Shown: positions 10,601 through 18,664 of the stretch, piece after piece
Numbering within the stretch: the stretch's first letter is position 1
How the letters are laid out: the number at the start of each line of letters is the position of its first letter
Source: an uncultured Erysipelotrichaceae bacterium
GTDB taxonomy: Bacteria; Bacillota_I; Bacilli_A; RFN20; CAG-826
Assembly (NCBI GenBank): GCA_902800905.1
Contig: CADCGC010000004.1
Coordinates: 1-61,050, forward strand
Reading direction: 5' to 3'
DNA length: 61,050 nt
Notes under the pieces: model-generated
Told to the model about the DNA's origin: nothing
The model's input: the letters and a program-made list of their open reading frames with translations, nothing else
Databases searched by the model: none
Position numbers and translations under genes: made by a program

Positions 10601-10725
10601 ATAGCGACTTCTTCCGGAACTTCTGAAATAGCTTGTATAGCAAAACCATTATTAATACCAGGAATACAAGTTAATAAAGACGTTAAAGCAAAAACGGCAA
10701 TAAATGTACTAAATCCTTTTTTCAT
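7627..10725 (-). CDS. Large secreted Ig/lectin-like surface protein of transporter copy 1
   Basis: 1032 residues, co-linear with the 1052-residue lipoprotein at 38941-42099. The architecture repeats a pattern: a beta-jelly-roll-like segment (SFIDFIVEPSTEG ... ITLTDTDDSNNKVDIRF) followed by Ig-like segments with the G-x-Y-x-I-x-Y-x-x-x-D-x-x-G-N signature seen in HYR/cell-surface Ig repeats. The N-terminus is a signal peptide. The Cys at residue 20 sits in LLTC, a poor lipobox (Thr at -1), whereas the copy-2 homologue has a good one (LVSC). It may therefore be cleaved by signal peptidase I instead. It overlaps the upstream permease by 4 bases (ATGA), implying translational coupling. No catalytic motif was recognised. 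The position directly after the permeases suggests a glycan-capturing partner of the transporter (inference). Confidence 0.75.
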   Translation of the reverse strand: MKKGFSTFIAVFALTSLLTCIPGINNGFAIQAISEVPEEVAIGTEIDIEMIDIEYHGETKKASSLVVHTPTGAKINSSKIKFNEAGKYVFEFSAVFENETVTKTLETMSLRTPASMFSASNATIEPGSFAYSDKLEKTLGIEEYKGVKVDSRDGGTVTFNKILDFSNASKDDSFIDFIVEPSTEGAYDIGEVIITLTDTDDSNNKVDIRFVDGYAGSGVHKRLTYATARANNQYYAGYESRYDVWHINDDQHGTATFLTLRGLDQTIIASFGTGYLNSQLFFDYSSKQIFVKSEFESKGSVAKINDLDNVDLYPTNPWRGFKNNRAILSITTNDVSGTGGKYIVKSILGYDLSQELLRDTTAPKLSIDFDGYDRNDLPLAKNGNTYPLFPVDAFDDFDDDLYLNTKVQFYDAANKSYIDIPFENNRFVTNYFGKYLISIYCSDRSGNETSDSYVVNCSSAIKDVEIVVPEDGSGVHRAFESVELCSLDDVVIKNAQGKIDLRRYLIGPDANEIELKNNYFVPNTIGVYQIKYVVSDIYEKLVSKVVDYNIENIEHPLIVEDINLPPVMIKGQYFDIPRVGCKYPSGNQIADGKVEIQINGQTFEQDKLYVETTDDIVIDYIPHSSYENRRTFTINVVDGKDSSGRINKGNYFYSEDSEYTPDTEGKTLQFSTNSDSYINFIKSVSSNDLALSFGLDNETKFNYDSFHIKIRDKYDSNKTLTINIVPEGGELKLYVPFDNIGKKLDCDSNSQFELYYRAYYKSLIDRNYKDVCIINYFDNGEPFTGFSKEVYVSFGFVNPIDSSKVSLIFINNQSFKSSIVKDNAGPQIVTDSNLNWANELGSEITISEASAFDVLSYVDYLYVSMADSSGNKILDKADASIDHKVVLNKYGSYRIEYDAKDGNGRTSNRSFTICCVENEKPQLTVNFTPSEYYSVGSTFNLPSYTFDDNSKNCSLDVSLYLPSGQGVAIEHCEMVDGEITKENYLDLDHYSEQLVQNSHAVKLYMVGKYTLRYLTIDAYGNMNFKEFVLNVR

Positions 10726-11618
10726 TCTTTAATGCCTCCGTCAGATAAGTTGCTCATTAGTTTTTTATTAAAGGCAATTGCTAAAACAATGATTGGAATA
10801 GCAACAATGAAAATCATCGCGATAAGTTGAGGGATACCACCATATCTCTCGTAGTGGAGAGAGAAATTAAATACAGCAGTGCCAACCACAGGATAAGAAG
10901 GTAAATAGTAATAAGGAATTTGATAGTCATTCCAGAAATTAATGAAATTAAGTAAGAACACAATCCCTAATGTTCCTAACGCAAAAGGCATAATGCAATG
11001 AACCATAATTCTAAAATTATTCGCTCCATCGATTTTTGCGGCTTCAGTGTAGGCCATTGGAATGCCTTTGAAGATTGAATGGAAAAGAAGGAAATAGATT
11101 GTTAAGAAATTAGCTTTCATAATCCAGAATAACCAAAGGTTATCAAAAGTTCCGATTGCTTGAGCCACTCTAATTTCAGAAGGCAAATTACCAACGATTG
11201 GGATTGCCATTGTGACGATAACAATACCGTAAACAACTTTTCCGAACTTGAAGTTAAATCTAGCAGAAGCATACGCACATATACAAGGAACAATAGTCGC
11301 CGCTAAAGAACATAGACCAGAATAAACTAAGGTTTGGAAAACAATTTCAAAGATATTTTGATCAGTGTATGAACCTAGTGGTTTAATTTGGAAATCAGCA
11401 AAACCATTAATATAGTTATCAAAAGTGTAGCTTGTTGGGAGCACTAAAGGGTTATGCAAATACTCACTATAGGCATCACGATCAACAAAGGAGATAAATA
11501 ATCCCCAAATTAAAGGCATTAAAAGAACAACAACATAAATAATTAGTGTGATGAAAACAACAATATATAGAGCGTTTGTTTTACGATGAGGTTTAATAGG
11601 TTTAATCTTAATCATCAT
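10722..11618 (-). CDS. CUT1 sugar ABC transporter permease (LplC/MalG type), copy 1
   Basis: 298 residues with about six membrane helices. The cytoplasmic EAA loop (EAAKIDGANNFRIMVHCIMP), which docks the ATPase, is intact. Length and sequence style fit the YtcP/LplC branch of carbohydrate permeases, which pair with unusually long (>500 residue) solute-binding proteins, as here. It overlaps the upstream permease by 4 bases and the downstream surface protein by 4 bases. The GAGG site lies 8 bases before the first of two adjacent ATG codons. The paralogue is 42099-43025. Confidence 0.93.
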   Translation of the reverse strand: MMIKIKPIKPHRKTNALYIVVFITLIIYVVVLLMPLIWGLFISFVDRDAYSEYLHNPLVLPTSYTFDNYINGFADFQIKPLGSYTDQNIFEIVFQTLVYSGLCSLAATIVPCICAYASARFNFKFGKVVYGIVIVTMAIPIVGNLPSEIRVAQAIGTFDNLWLFWIMKANFLTIYFLLFHSIFKGIPMAYTEAAKIDGANNFRIMVHCIMPFALGTLGIVFLLNFINFWNDYQIPYYYLPSYPVVGTAVFNFSLHYERYGGIPQLIAMIFIVAIPIIVLAIAFNKKLMSNLSDGGIKE

Positions 11619-12568
11619 TTTTCAAACCTCTTAAATATTTTGTTAACAACAAAGATGGCGCTAATAGCGATAACAGAGCATAGTAAGCCAAAAGCGGACA
11701 TCAATGGATAATTGTCATAATTTGATGGGCCAGGAGCGGCCATTGAATAAATAAAGTAACCAATTGTTGCAATGTTAGGAGCGCTATCAATCGTTCCATA
11801 GAAATTAAACAGCAACATCTGATTGGTAAATAAACCAGCAATGCTAGCAATAATAAAAGTCTTTACTGTTGGCATAATCCCAGGAAGAACAACATGAAGC
11901 AAAATTCTTCCTTCTCCACATCCATCTAATTGACTAGCTTCCACTAGTGATGGAGATGTTTGAGCCATCGCATTAGAGTAAAACAACACCTGAGCGCCAA
12001 AAGAAATCCAAATATAATAAATAAGCAAAATTGGAAATGCTGTATCTGAATATGGATCTAATAGACCACTACTAGTTGTAAAGGTCGTGCCAAACATAGA
12101 CATAATGTTAGAAATACAATCAATCATGAATCCCTTAAAAACGGTTGTTAATAGGATTGAAGGGATAATGCTTGGTAAAAACAAGAAGAACTTAAAAAAA
12201 TGACAAAGGGCTCTTTTTCTATAAATATAGAACGAAAAGACAATCGCGGGAATGGTGCCAAAAACGACCATGCAAACCCACAAAATAACAGAGTTAAGAA
12301 TAAGTTTCCCTAAGTCTAATCCAAGGTTGCCTAGTTCAAACACTCCTTGATAATTTTTAAAAATATTATCAGAAAGAAAAACAAAGCCACCGGAAGAACT
12401 ATCGTATCTTTGAAAGCTTAATAAAATGCTGTTGAAGTTGACGTAAACGTAAAAAATCAAAAATTGAACAAGTGGTAAAATAATTAAGGCATAGAAAAAG
12501 ATTTTATCTTTTTTGCTTGATGTACTTGATTTTGTTTTATTATGATTCCCAAGCAACGCCTTTGTCAT
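11615..12568 (-). CDS. CUT1 sugar ABC transporter permease (LplB/MalF type), copy 1
   Basis: 317 residues with about six membrane helices and an EAA-type loop (EASQLDGCGEGRILLHVVLP). It forms the heterodimeric channel with the next gene and imports oligosaccharide delivered by the solute-binding lipoprotein encoded just upstream (7 bases away). The N-terminal ~25 residues are cytoplasmic and rich in Lys and Ser. The paralogue is 43028-43966. The transported sugar is not evident from sequence. Confidence 0.93.
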   Translation of the reverse strand: MTKALLGNHNKTKSSTSSKKDKIFFYALIILPLVQFLIFYVYVNFNSILLSFQRYDSSSGGFVFLSDNIFKNYQGVFELGNLGLDLGKLILNSVILWVCMVVFGTIPAIVFSFYIYRKRALCHFFKFFLFLPSIIPSILLTTVFKGFMIDCISNIMSMFGTTFTTSSGLLDPYSDTAFPILLIYYIWISFGAQVLFYSNAMAQTSPSLVEASQLDGCGEGRILLHVVLPGIMPTVKTFIIASIAGLFTNQMLLFNFYGTIDSAPNIATIGYFIYSMAAPGPSNYDNYPLMSAFGLLCSVIAISAIFVVNKIFKRFEK

Positions 12569-12575
12569 AATTCAA

Positions 12576-14201
12576 TTATTTGTTCCACCATTCTTTGGCG
12601 TAAGTATACATTTTTCCAAAATAACTAGCTGGTATCTCCAATCCATTAACAAATTGATCGAAAACATTTGATGTTGTAATGCCAATACCCCAAGGATAGT
12701 TGTCCATTTTAAAGTTTGTCTTCTTGTCTAAAACATGACTATCAGATGAATATGGGTAGACGATATCACAAGTTTTCTTCATTTCAATTAATTGATGAGC
12801 GAAATATGAACAATTTGGAGCGTCAGATTCCTCAATCGTGTAAGAGAACGCTCTTGTGGCAGAAGTTGATGTAGTGAATGAAGAAAGGGATTTGTTTGTG
12901 TGGAAGAATTTTAAGACTTTCTTTGAGAGTTCAGGAAACATAGTGTTCTTAGCCACAAAACAGAAAGACGAATTTAAAGAAATCACTGTTTGTTTTTCGC
13001 CTAGTTTTTCTTTCGATTGTTTAGGAATTGGTAAAACTCCAAAACGACGATTAAGTTTTCCTCCACCTTTAGCTTCATCAGCTTTCAAATAAGAAGAGGC
13101 TTCGTTTTCCCACCAAGAACCTTCAACAATAAGTCCATAGGCATATTCTTTGCGGTTGTTACCATATTTTGTAGAAATGAAATCTTTTTGAGCCTCTTTA
13201 TGACTTGAGGCAGTTTTAAGATTTCCATTCATCATATGGTTCTTTAAAAAGTCGAGAGCGTAATATTTACCGAGTTGTCTTTGAAGTTCTACGCCTTTTT
13301 CACTGTATGAACTAATCGTGGTAGTTTCATCATCTTTCTTAGCAACACCAGCTCCCGAAACTGTTCCTAAATCGGTAGCAATACCATTAAAGGTATAATT
13401 AAGCATTGATTGTTCTTTGCCTTCATAGTTTACAAAATGGTTTTGGATATACCTATTTACATAGCTTGTTGTTCCACCAGTCAAAACGATTGGAGTGTAT
13501 GATCCGCTTAAATTATCCATTAAGATATCAAATTCTTCATATGTACGTGGCAAACCATCATCCCAAGTTCCTGCGACATCATCTGGTCCTTTAGATAAAT
13601 TTTCACTTTCACTTGTTTCTCCAATGACACCATCAGAATCAAAGAACAATTGCTCTTTGTCAAAAAGATCAACGTCATACATTAAGTTATAAAAACCTTC
13701 ATAGAATGGTAAGCCATAATATTTATTATCAACACAAGAAAGGAAGTTTTTTAAATTGGAATCTAATTTATCTGCAATTGTTCCTGTGTCACCAACATCA
13801 GACAAACTTGATGTAACTGCATCGGTAATATCAAGGAACAAGCCATTTCTTGCGTAATAAGCGTAATCAACCATCTCTGTGAAATAGATATCCATGGTCA
13901 AACCGCTTTCAAGTTTTTCACCATAATAGTTCTCGTTTGGATCGACTCTAAAATCAACACCTTTTAATCCTAATGATTCAAGTTGAGGATCGGTGTAATC
14001 TGCGAATTGTTCTTTAAAGCGGTTACAAATCGTATTAATCCATTCAGATCCAACACCACCGTCATAGGTTCCGATATTAATAATTGCTTTGCCGTCTTTT
14101 GAATGAGGTATATCGTTATTCTTTTTGCAAGAGGTCAAACCGACCAAACAAAAAGAACACACAATCATCGAAATATTACAGATATTAAATTTACGTTTCA
14201 T
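12576..14201 (-). CDS. Extracellular solute-binding lipoprotein (CUT1, long LplA type), copy 1
   Basis: 541 residues with lipobox LTSC near residue 25, so membrane-anchored on the outer face. The length exceeds the ~420 residues of ordinary CUT1 binding proteins and fits the LplA/YtcQ branch. Conserved solute-binding family 1 features include YGLPFYEGFYNLMYD, the insertion GPDDVAGTWDDGLPRTYEEF, and VEGSWWENEA, the last two also present in the copy-2 protein. The start is supported by GGAG 6 bases upstream. A 121-base gap with a candidate promoter precedes it, so this gene probably begins a transcript of its own within copy 1. Confidence 0.92.
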   Translation of the reverse strand: MKRKFNICNISMIVCSFCLVGLTSCKKNNDIPHSKDGKAIINIGTYDGGVGSEWINTICNRFKEQFADYTDPQLESLGLKGVDFRVDPNENYYGEKLESGLTMDIYFTEMVDYAYYARNGLFLDITDAVTSSLSDVGDTGTIADKLDSNLKNFLSCVDNKYYGLPFYEGFYNLMYDVDLFDKEQLFFDSDGVIGETSESENLSKGPDDVAGTWDDGLPRTYEEFDILMDNLSGSYTPIVLTGGTTSYVNRYIQNHFVNYEGKEQSMLNYTFNGIATDLGTVSGAGVAKKDDETTTISSYSEKGVELQRQLGKYYALDFLKNHMMNGNLKTASSHKEAQKDFISTKYGNNRKEYAYGLIVEGSWWENEASSYLKADEAKGGGKLNRRFGVLPIPKQSKEKLGEKQTVISLNSSFCFVAKNTMFPELSKKVLKFFHTNKSLSSFTTSTSATRAFSYTIEESDAPNCSYFAHQLIEMKKTCDIVYPYSSDSHVLDKKTNFKMDNYPWGIGITTSNVFDQFVNGLEIPASYFGKMYTYAKEWWNK

Positions 14202-14246
14202 AAAAACTCCAATTGGTAAAAAACTAAACCAAAAATTACTAATTCA

Positions 14247-14275
14247 ATTATAAACTATGCACACGTATAGAAAAA
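14247..14275 (-). promoter_or_regulatory. Candidate promoter for the copy-1 transporter operon
   Basis: On the minus strand a perfect TATAAT (-10, at 14247-14252) lies 17 bases after TTTTTC (weak -35, at 14270-14275). It is upstream of the solute-binding protein start at 14201 and would give a leader of ~40 bases. The spacer contains the imperfect dyad TATACGTGTGCATA, a possible operator. Confidence 0.5.
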
Positions 14276-14322
14276 GTTTTATAGATAACAAAATATTGTA
14301 TTTTTTTATCACTGCCTAAAAA

Positions 14323-15132
14323 TCAAAACAGACCTTTTTTGTATAATTCTTGGTGGTTTTCTTTGTTGATATTCTCATCAAAAACATAGGTAGAAAATAC
14401 GCTAAAACCAAGAACAAAGAACGGGATAAAAAGATATATAAACACAAATATGATTATGTATTTGATAATAAGTGGAACAGGAAGCACCATTAAGATAATA
14501 GGAATAGTAGCGAAAAGAAGGAACAGAGGTAGATAAATATAGATTCTTTTCACATATAAAATGAAAGCGTTCTTAAACTGTGTAAAATAGCTATTTTTAT
14601 AAACAGCAGTCAAGTTCATATGAACAAGGATAACCGGGTAAATGAATAAAACACAAAACACTAACGGTAAATATTTAACAAATGGAACATCGATATAAAG
14701 AGTGGCTACATATATCGCGTAATAAAGAAGCGAGAATATAATTCCACTAATCACAAAATGTTTCCAATTTTGTTTAATGCCGAGAAAGAAATCGTGTTTA
14801 AGAAGAACACCTTCTGCCCAAATATAGTTCCTGATGACTCTATAAAACCCAGATAAGCCTATAAAAAGAATGATTATAGAAGGAATAATAAATACCGCAT
14901 AAAAGAGGTCATTAATAACCAAAACAGATAATTCGTCATTCCCTTCCATAGTGGTAACAATAGAAATTGCTTTTAAATCTTTAATTAAAAGCGAAACAAA
15001 TAAAGGTATAGAAAAAAGAAACAAAATACCACCAAGAATCAATAGAGACTTCCATCGATACTTGATGAGGTATTTAAATTCACTTTTTCTATTAACTGGG
15101 AGAGCACTATTATCCATATTATTTGTCGCCAT
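14323..15132 (-). CDS. Six-TM membrane protein, YesL/DUF624-like layout, copy 1
   Basis: 269 residues with about six hydrophobic helices and short basic loops. A conserved segment near the start (LLILGGILFLFSIPLF) and a C-terminal LYKKGLF are both mirrored in the copy-2 paralogue (LMLLLFSIPLII and IYRKGLYDI). Placement next to CUT1 transporter genes and the fold pattern recall YesL/DUF624 proteins, but that assignment is uncertain. It overlaps the ATPase gene by 14 bases, so the two are probably made together. It could be a membrane partner of that ATPase. Confidence 0.7.
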   Translation of the reverse strand: MATNNMDNSALPVNRKSEFKYLIKYRWKSLLILGGILFLFSIPLFVSLLIKDLKAISIVTTMEGNDELSVLVINDLFYAVFIIPSIIILFIGLSGFYRVIRNYIWAEGVLLKHDFFLGIKQNWKHFVISGIIFSLLYYAIYVATLYIDVPFVKYLPLVFCVLFIYPVILVHMNLTAVYKNSYFTQFKNAFILYVKRIYIYLPLFLLFATIPIILMVLPVPLIIKYIIIFVFIYLFIPFFVLGFSVFSTYVFDENINKENHQELYKKGLF

Positions 15133-15838
15133 TATTCTCCATCATTTTATGTAGGGAGTTAAACATTTTATCGTTTCGATCAATAATTCTATCAACCTTT
15201 CCTTTATCCATAACCACTACATAATCCGCAAGAGCGGCTATTTCTTCATAATTATGAGAAACAAAAATCATAGTCAAAGGGTGATTCTCACGTTGAGATT
15301 TAATTACATCGAACACTCTTTTTTTACTTCCTGGGTCAACACCACTAAAAGCCTCGTCGAATAATAAAAGGTCAGGTTCCTTAACAATAGCCTTAGCGAG
15401 TAACACTAATTGAACTTGTCCTGCTGATAATTGAGATGGAAAAAGAGATAAGAATCTGTCTATCCCTAAATCGATAGCAATCTTCTTAATCCGCTTGTCT
15501 ATTTCTAAGCGATTAACTTTGTTAATAATTAGTGGATCAGCAATATTGTTATAAACATCTATGTTTGGATTAATCGTTACAGATTGATCAATATACGACA
15601 TATTTCTTTTTTTGTAATCAATCGTAGAATAATCAACTCCATCAGAAGTGATTGTTCCTTCATAATCAAGGAAACCACAGATAGTTCTTAAAAGAGTGGT
15701 TTTCCCACATCCAGAAGGTCCAATAACCGCAGCGATTTTGTCGTTAATAAAAGAAACATTGACACCATCTAATGCCAAAGTTTCTTTCGTGTCATTATAG
15801 TAAGTTACTTTTAGATCTTTAATTTCAATAGAAGGCAT
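15119..15838 (-). CDS. Short ABC transporter ATPase without regulatory C-terminal domain, copy 1
   Basis: 239 residues. Walker A is GPSGCGKTT (40-48), the Q-loop is Gln85, the signature is LSAGQ (137-141), Walker B is LLLFDE (157-162) and the H-loop is His195, so it looks catalytically intact. CUT1 ATPases such as MsmX or UgpC are ~370 residues with a C-terminal TOBE/regulatory domain, which is absent here. It overlaps the GH130 gene by one base (TAATG) and the membrane-protein gene by 14 bases. It may energise the CUT1 permeases encoded next door, or work with the six-TM protein. The sequence does not decide this. Confidence 0.9.
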   Translation of the reverse strand: MPSIEIKDLKVTYYNDTKETLALDGVNVSFINDKIAAVIGPSGCGKTTLLRTICGFLDYEGTITSDGVDYSTIDYKKRNMSYIDQSVTINPNIDVYNNIADPLIINKVNRLEIDKRIKKIAIDLGIDRFLSLFPSQLSAGQVQLVLLAKAIVKEPDLLLFDEAFSGVDPGSKKRVFDVIKSQRENHPLTMIFVSHNYEEIAALADYVVVMDKGKVDRIIDRNDKMFNSLHKMMENNGDK

Positions 15839-16827
15839 TATTTCACAGAATGTTTTTTAACATAATCAACAATCTCGTCGATATATCCAAACGCTAGACA
15901 TGTATATGAGTCCGCAGAACCATAATACATCGCAATTCTTCCTGTGTCTCCATCAATTAGAATAGAAGTTGGAAAAACAACGTTTGGTACAAAACCATTT
16001 GTCTCATAATTTTCTGTTGGAGTCAACAAATAATCATCACATTTATACTTAACTTTCGACACATCATCTTTATCAACGATAATCGCACCAACACTATAAA
16101 CATAACCATTACAAGTTTTAGTAACTCCATGAATAAAAACTAGCCATCCATCATCAAGTTCAATTGGAGAGGGACCGCCACCAATTTTAAGTGATGTCCA
16201 CCACGCCCATCCGTGTTCAAGAACCAATCTATGTTCTCCCCAGAATCTTAAATCAGGAGAAGAAGAAACAAATAAATCACCAAAAGGTGTATGACCTAAA
16301 TCGCTTGGTCTAGAGAGCATATAATACTTTCCATTTATTTTTCTTGGGAATAGAACACCGTTTCTATTATTCGGTAAGAATGGGTGATCAATTTTTTTGA
16401 ATGTTACGAAGTCTTTCGTATAGGCAATCGCAATAGTCGCACCAGAGAAACAATCGCACCAAACAATATAATAAGTCCCATCAATTTCAATTAAACGTGG
16501 GTCATATTGCCAATCGGTCTCACATAAATCACCACTATCTTCATCAACAAAACTAATTGGAGTTTCTTCTATTTCAAATCTAATTCCATCTTTTGATCTT
16601 CCAAGGAAAAGATTTGGACAAGCGTTTCTTTTATCGCCTCTAAAAACACCAACAAACCCACCTTTATATGCAACAACCGAAGAATTAAATGTTCTATCAA
16701 TTACACGATTGATGTTCCTATTGATAACTGGGTTTTTTGAATATCTCCATAATGGATAAAAATAGTCTTTTGGTTTCTCTTCAAAAGGAATGTTTGCTAA
16801 TGATTTGTAATTAATTGCCTTACTCAT
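15838..16827 (-). CDS. GH130-family beta-mannoside phosphorylase or related enzyme
   Basis: 329 residues, five-bladed propeller type, with no signal peptide, so cytoplasmic. YDPRLIEIDG carries the family's catalytic Asp (D109). GGGPSPIELDDGWL (216 onward) is the phosphate- and substrate-binding loop typical of GH130. Family knowledge: GH130 enzymes phosphorolyse beta-1,4-mannosides (Man-GlcNAc, Man-Glc, manno-oligosaccharides) to mannose 1-phosphate; some members instead hydrolyse beta-1,2-mannosides. Subfamily and acceptor are not resolved. It is the first gene of a run with the ATPase and membrane protein, divergent from the AraC regulator at 16928. GAAGTG precedes the start. Confidence 0.85.
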   Translation of the reverse strand: MSKAINYKSLANIPFEEKPKDYFYPLWRYSKNPVINRNINRVIDRTFNSSVVAYKGGFVGVFRGDKRNACPNLFLGRSKDGIRFEIEETPISFVDEDSGDLCETDWQYDPRLIEIDGTYYIVWCDCFSGATIAIAYTKDFVTFKKIDHPFLPNNRNGVLFPRKINGKYYMLSRPSDLGHTPFGDLFVSSSPDLRFWGEHRLVLEHGWAWWTSLKIGGGPSPIELDDGWLVFIHGVTKTCNGYVYSVGAIIVDKDDVSKVKYKCDDYLLTPTENYETNGFVPNVVFPTSILIDGDTGRIAMYYGSADSYTCLAFGYIDEIVDYVKKHSVK

Positions 16828-16854
16828 AGTGGTGTCACTTCTATCTATGATTTT

Positions 16855-16860
16855 ATTATA
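16855..16860 (-). promoter_or_regulatory. -10-like element for the GH130 gene
   Basis: A perfect TATAAT on the minus strand lies 27 bases before the GH130 start. A TTGACA (16872-16877) is present, but only 11 bases away, so it is not a normal -35 partner. The -35 contribution is unclear. Confidence 0.35.
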
Positions 16861-16892
16861 CGAAATAACGATGTCAAATAATTTGCTAAAAC

Positions 16893-16923
16893 TTGTATTT
16901 TTTTATATTCCCCTTAATAATAT
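16893..16923 (+). promoter_or_regulatory. Candidate promoter of the AraC regulator, implying a leaderless mRNA
   Basis: TTGTAT (16893-16898) and TAATAT (16918-16923) are separated by 19 bases. The predicted transcription start coincides with the ATG at 16928, and no ribosome site precedes that codon. Confidence 0.4.
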
Positions 16924-16927
16924 ACTT

Positions 16928-17767
16928 ATGAAAAATTTATTTGTAGATGCATTTGCAGATCCATCAAAAGATTATGCTTACAATTTGCTCTATCATGACT
17001 TCCCAATTTTACACAATCACAACTATTGGGAATTTTTAATTGTCCTATCTGGAGAATATAAACACACAATTAATGGCAAAGAAGAATTAATCAATCGTGG
17101 ACAAATAATTGTCGTTAAACCAGATGATTATCATATGCTTGTTCAAAATAGCAAATCAGCGTCTCACCTAAACATTATGGCGAAATGTGAAGCTATTGAA
17201 AAATGGGCAAGAAATTATTCTGATGCATTCTATGAAAGTTTGTTTAAAGGTGAAATCAATATTTCAATGAATGATGTCTATATCAACAAGATTGAAACAT
17301 ATTGTTTGCTTTACAACAACTCAGATGAACAAAAACAACAACTAATTATGAATTACATAACTAGTTTGATATTAACAAACGTTATCGATCAATTCTTTAA
17401 CGTTGTTGATGATAAACCAAAATGGCTTTTAGACTTAATCGCGCAGATGCACCGACAAGAAAATATTTCTTGGACCGTATCAGATGTTGTTAGTTATTCA
17501 AACTTCAGTCACGTTCATCTAATTAGAGAATTTAAAAAATATTTTGATTGCTCAATCGTTGAATATTTAAGAAAAGTTAAAATCTCATTCGCAACTGATT
17601 ACTTGAAACATTCAAATTTAAGTATTTCAGAAATATCATTTTTACTTGGCTTTTCTTCTGTCTCCCATTTAAATCACATTTTTAAAGAGACAACTGGAAA
17701 AACACCGCTCCAATATCGAAAAGACTACTTGTCAAAAAAGGGAAAAGCTGCTCGTGACACGCTTTAA
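16928..17767 (+). CDS. AraC-family transcriptional regulator (cupin + double HTH)
   Basis: 279 residues from the ATG at 16928. An upstream in-frame start at 16829 would add 33 hydrophobic residues that do not belong to the family. Residues ~10-90 form a cupin sugar-sensing domain (HNHNYWEFLIVLSG, then a PDDYHML strand). The last ~100 residues hold two helix-turn-helix units (WTVSDVVSYSNFSHVHLIREFKKYF, then ISEISFLLGFSSVSHLNHIFKE) ending with the family signature TPLQYRK. It is divergent from the GH130/ATPase genes and overlaps the esterase gene by 14 bases. It probably activates the neighbouring glycan genes on binding an import product (inference). Confidence 0.9.
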   Translation: MKNLFVDAFADPSKDYAYNLLYHDFPILHNHNYWEFLIVLSGEYKHTINGKEELINRGQIIVVKPDDYHMLVQNSKSASHLNIMAKCEAIEKWARNYSDAFYESLFKGEINISMNDVYINKIETYCLLYNNSDEQKQQLIMNYITSLILTNVIDQFFNVVDDKPKWLLDLIAQMHRQENISWTVSDVVSYSNFSHVHLIREFKKYFDCSIVEYLRKVKISFATDYLKHSNLSISEISFLLGFSSVSHLNHIFKETTGKTPLQYRKDYLSKKGKAARDTL

Positions 17768-18662
17768 TAGTGACGCTACTATACAAGATGTTTTAAACGA
17801 TAAGGAGTTAAAAGAATACTCTGAATTTTTTTATTATAAATTTCCATTAGACATAAATAAGAAAAGAATCGATGACACTAGTTGGTACGCTAGAGAAGCA
17901 ATTAATTGGTTCTATGAGAAAAAGGTTGAACAAAAAACCTCAATTATAAACTTTGATAAACACAATAAAGATGTTAATTTAATTCAAATATCACATAAGA
18001 AAGCCACTAAATTTGCGTTTATTGTCTCTGGAGGAGGCTTTGTTTGTATTGATACCGCTCACGAAGGCATCCCAATCGCAAAAGAGCTATACGAAAAAGG
18101 ATATGATATCTTTTTATTAACATATCGATTAAACGAAGAAGCTAAACTAAATAAAACAACCTTTGATATAAATAACGCTATTTCATATATTGTTAAAAAC
18201 AAAACAAAATTAAATGTTGATGTTAAAGATTTTCTTTTGATTGGAGGCTCTGCAGGTGCGTATATCGCAGCCTCCTATTGTACAAACAATAGAGGGTATA
18301 TCAAACACAATAACCCAAAACCAAAGTGTTTGTGTCTCCTCTATCCAATCGTTGATTTTCATATGCCTGAAAACAATATCAAAGAAATTGTTATTGGCCC
18401 ACACCCATCTAAGTATCTAATTAATAAATATTCTGTTATCAATCACACATCCACATTCCCTCCAACATTGATTGTCCATAGTAAAGATGACGACTGTGTT
18501 CCTGTGTCTCAATCAGAAGCGTTGCACAAATCTTTAAATAAAAACAATATAAGAAACCAGCTCCTTTTATATGAAACGGGCAAACATGGTTGGGGAATAG
18601 GAAAAAAACTCGAACCAGAATCATGGTTCGAATTGTTTTATAAATTTTTAAATAATATATAA
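17754..18662 (+). CDS. Cytoplasmic alpha/beta-hydrolase, acetylesterase-like
   Basis: 302 residues with no signal peptide. The nucleophile elbow is GGSAG (Ser166). The acid is in HSKDDDCVP and the catalytic His in TGKHGWG. The oxyanion-hole strand SGGGF replaces the classic HGGG. The fold matches the Axe/BD-FAE carbohydrate esterase-like group, so removal of acetyl or similar esters from imported sugars is likely but inferred. The start codon is GTG, chosen because the N-terminus then aligns with the paralogue at 21230-22159 (about 40% alike by eye). It is translationally coupled to the AraC gene and ends 2 bases from the convergent rhamnosidase gene, without an obvious terminator. Confidence 0.85.
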   Translation: MTRFNSDATIQDVLNDKELKEYSEFFYYKFPLDINKKRIDDTSWYAREAINWFYEKKVEQKTSIINFDKHNKDVNLIQISHKKATKFAFIVSGGGFVCIDTAHEGIPIAKELYEKGYDIFLLTYRLNEEAKLNKTTFDINNAISYIVKNKTKLNVDVKDFLLIGGSAGAYIAASYCTNNRGYIKHNNPKPKCLCLLYPIVDFHMPENNIKEIVIGPHPSKYLINKYSVINHTSTFPPTLIVHSKDDDCVPVSQSEALHKSLNKNNIRNQLLLYETGKHGWGIGKKLEPESWFELFYKFLNNI

Positions 18663-18664
18663 AT

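Noticed and set aside
16855..16877. TTGACA followed by TATAAT on the minus strand
   Set aside because: The spacer is 11 bases, too short for a sigma-A promoter. Only the -10-like element was kept, at low confidence.
16829..16927. 33-residue N-terminal extension of the first AraC regulator
   Set aside because: It is a hydrophobic stretch foreign to the family, and the candidate promoter elements lie inside it.
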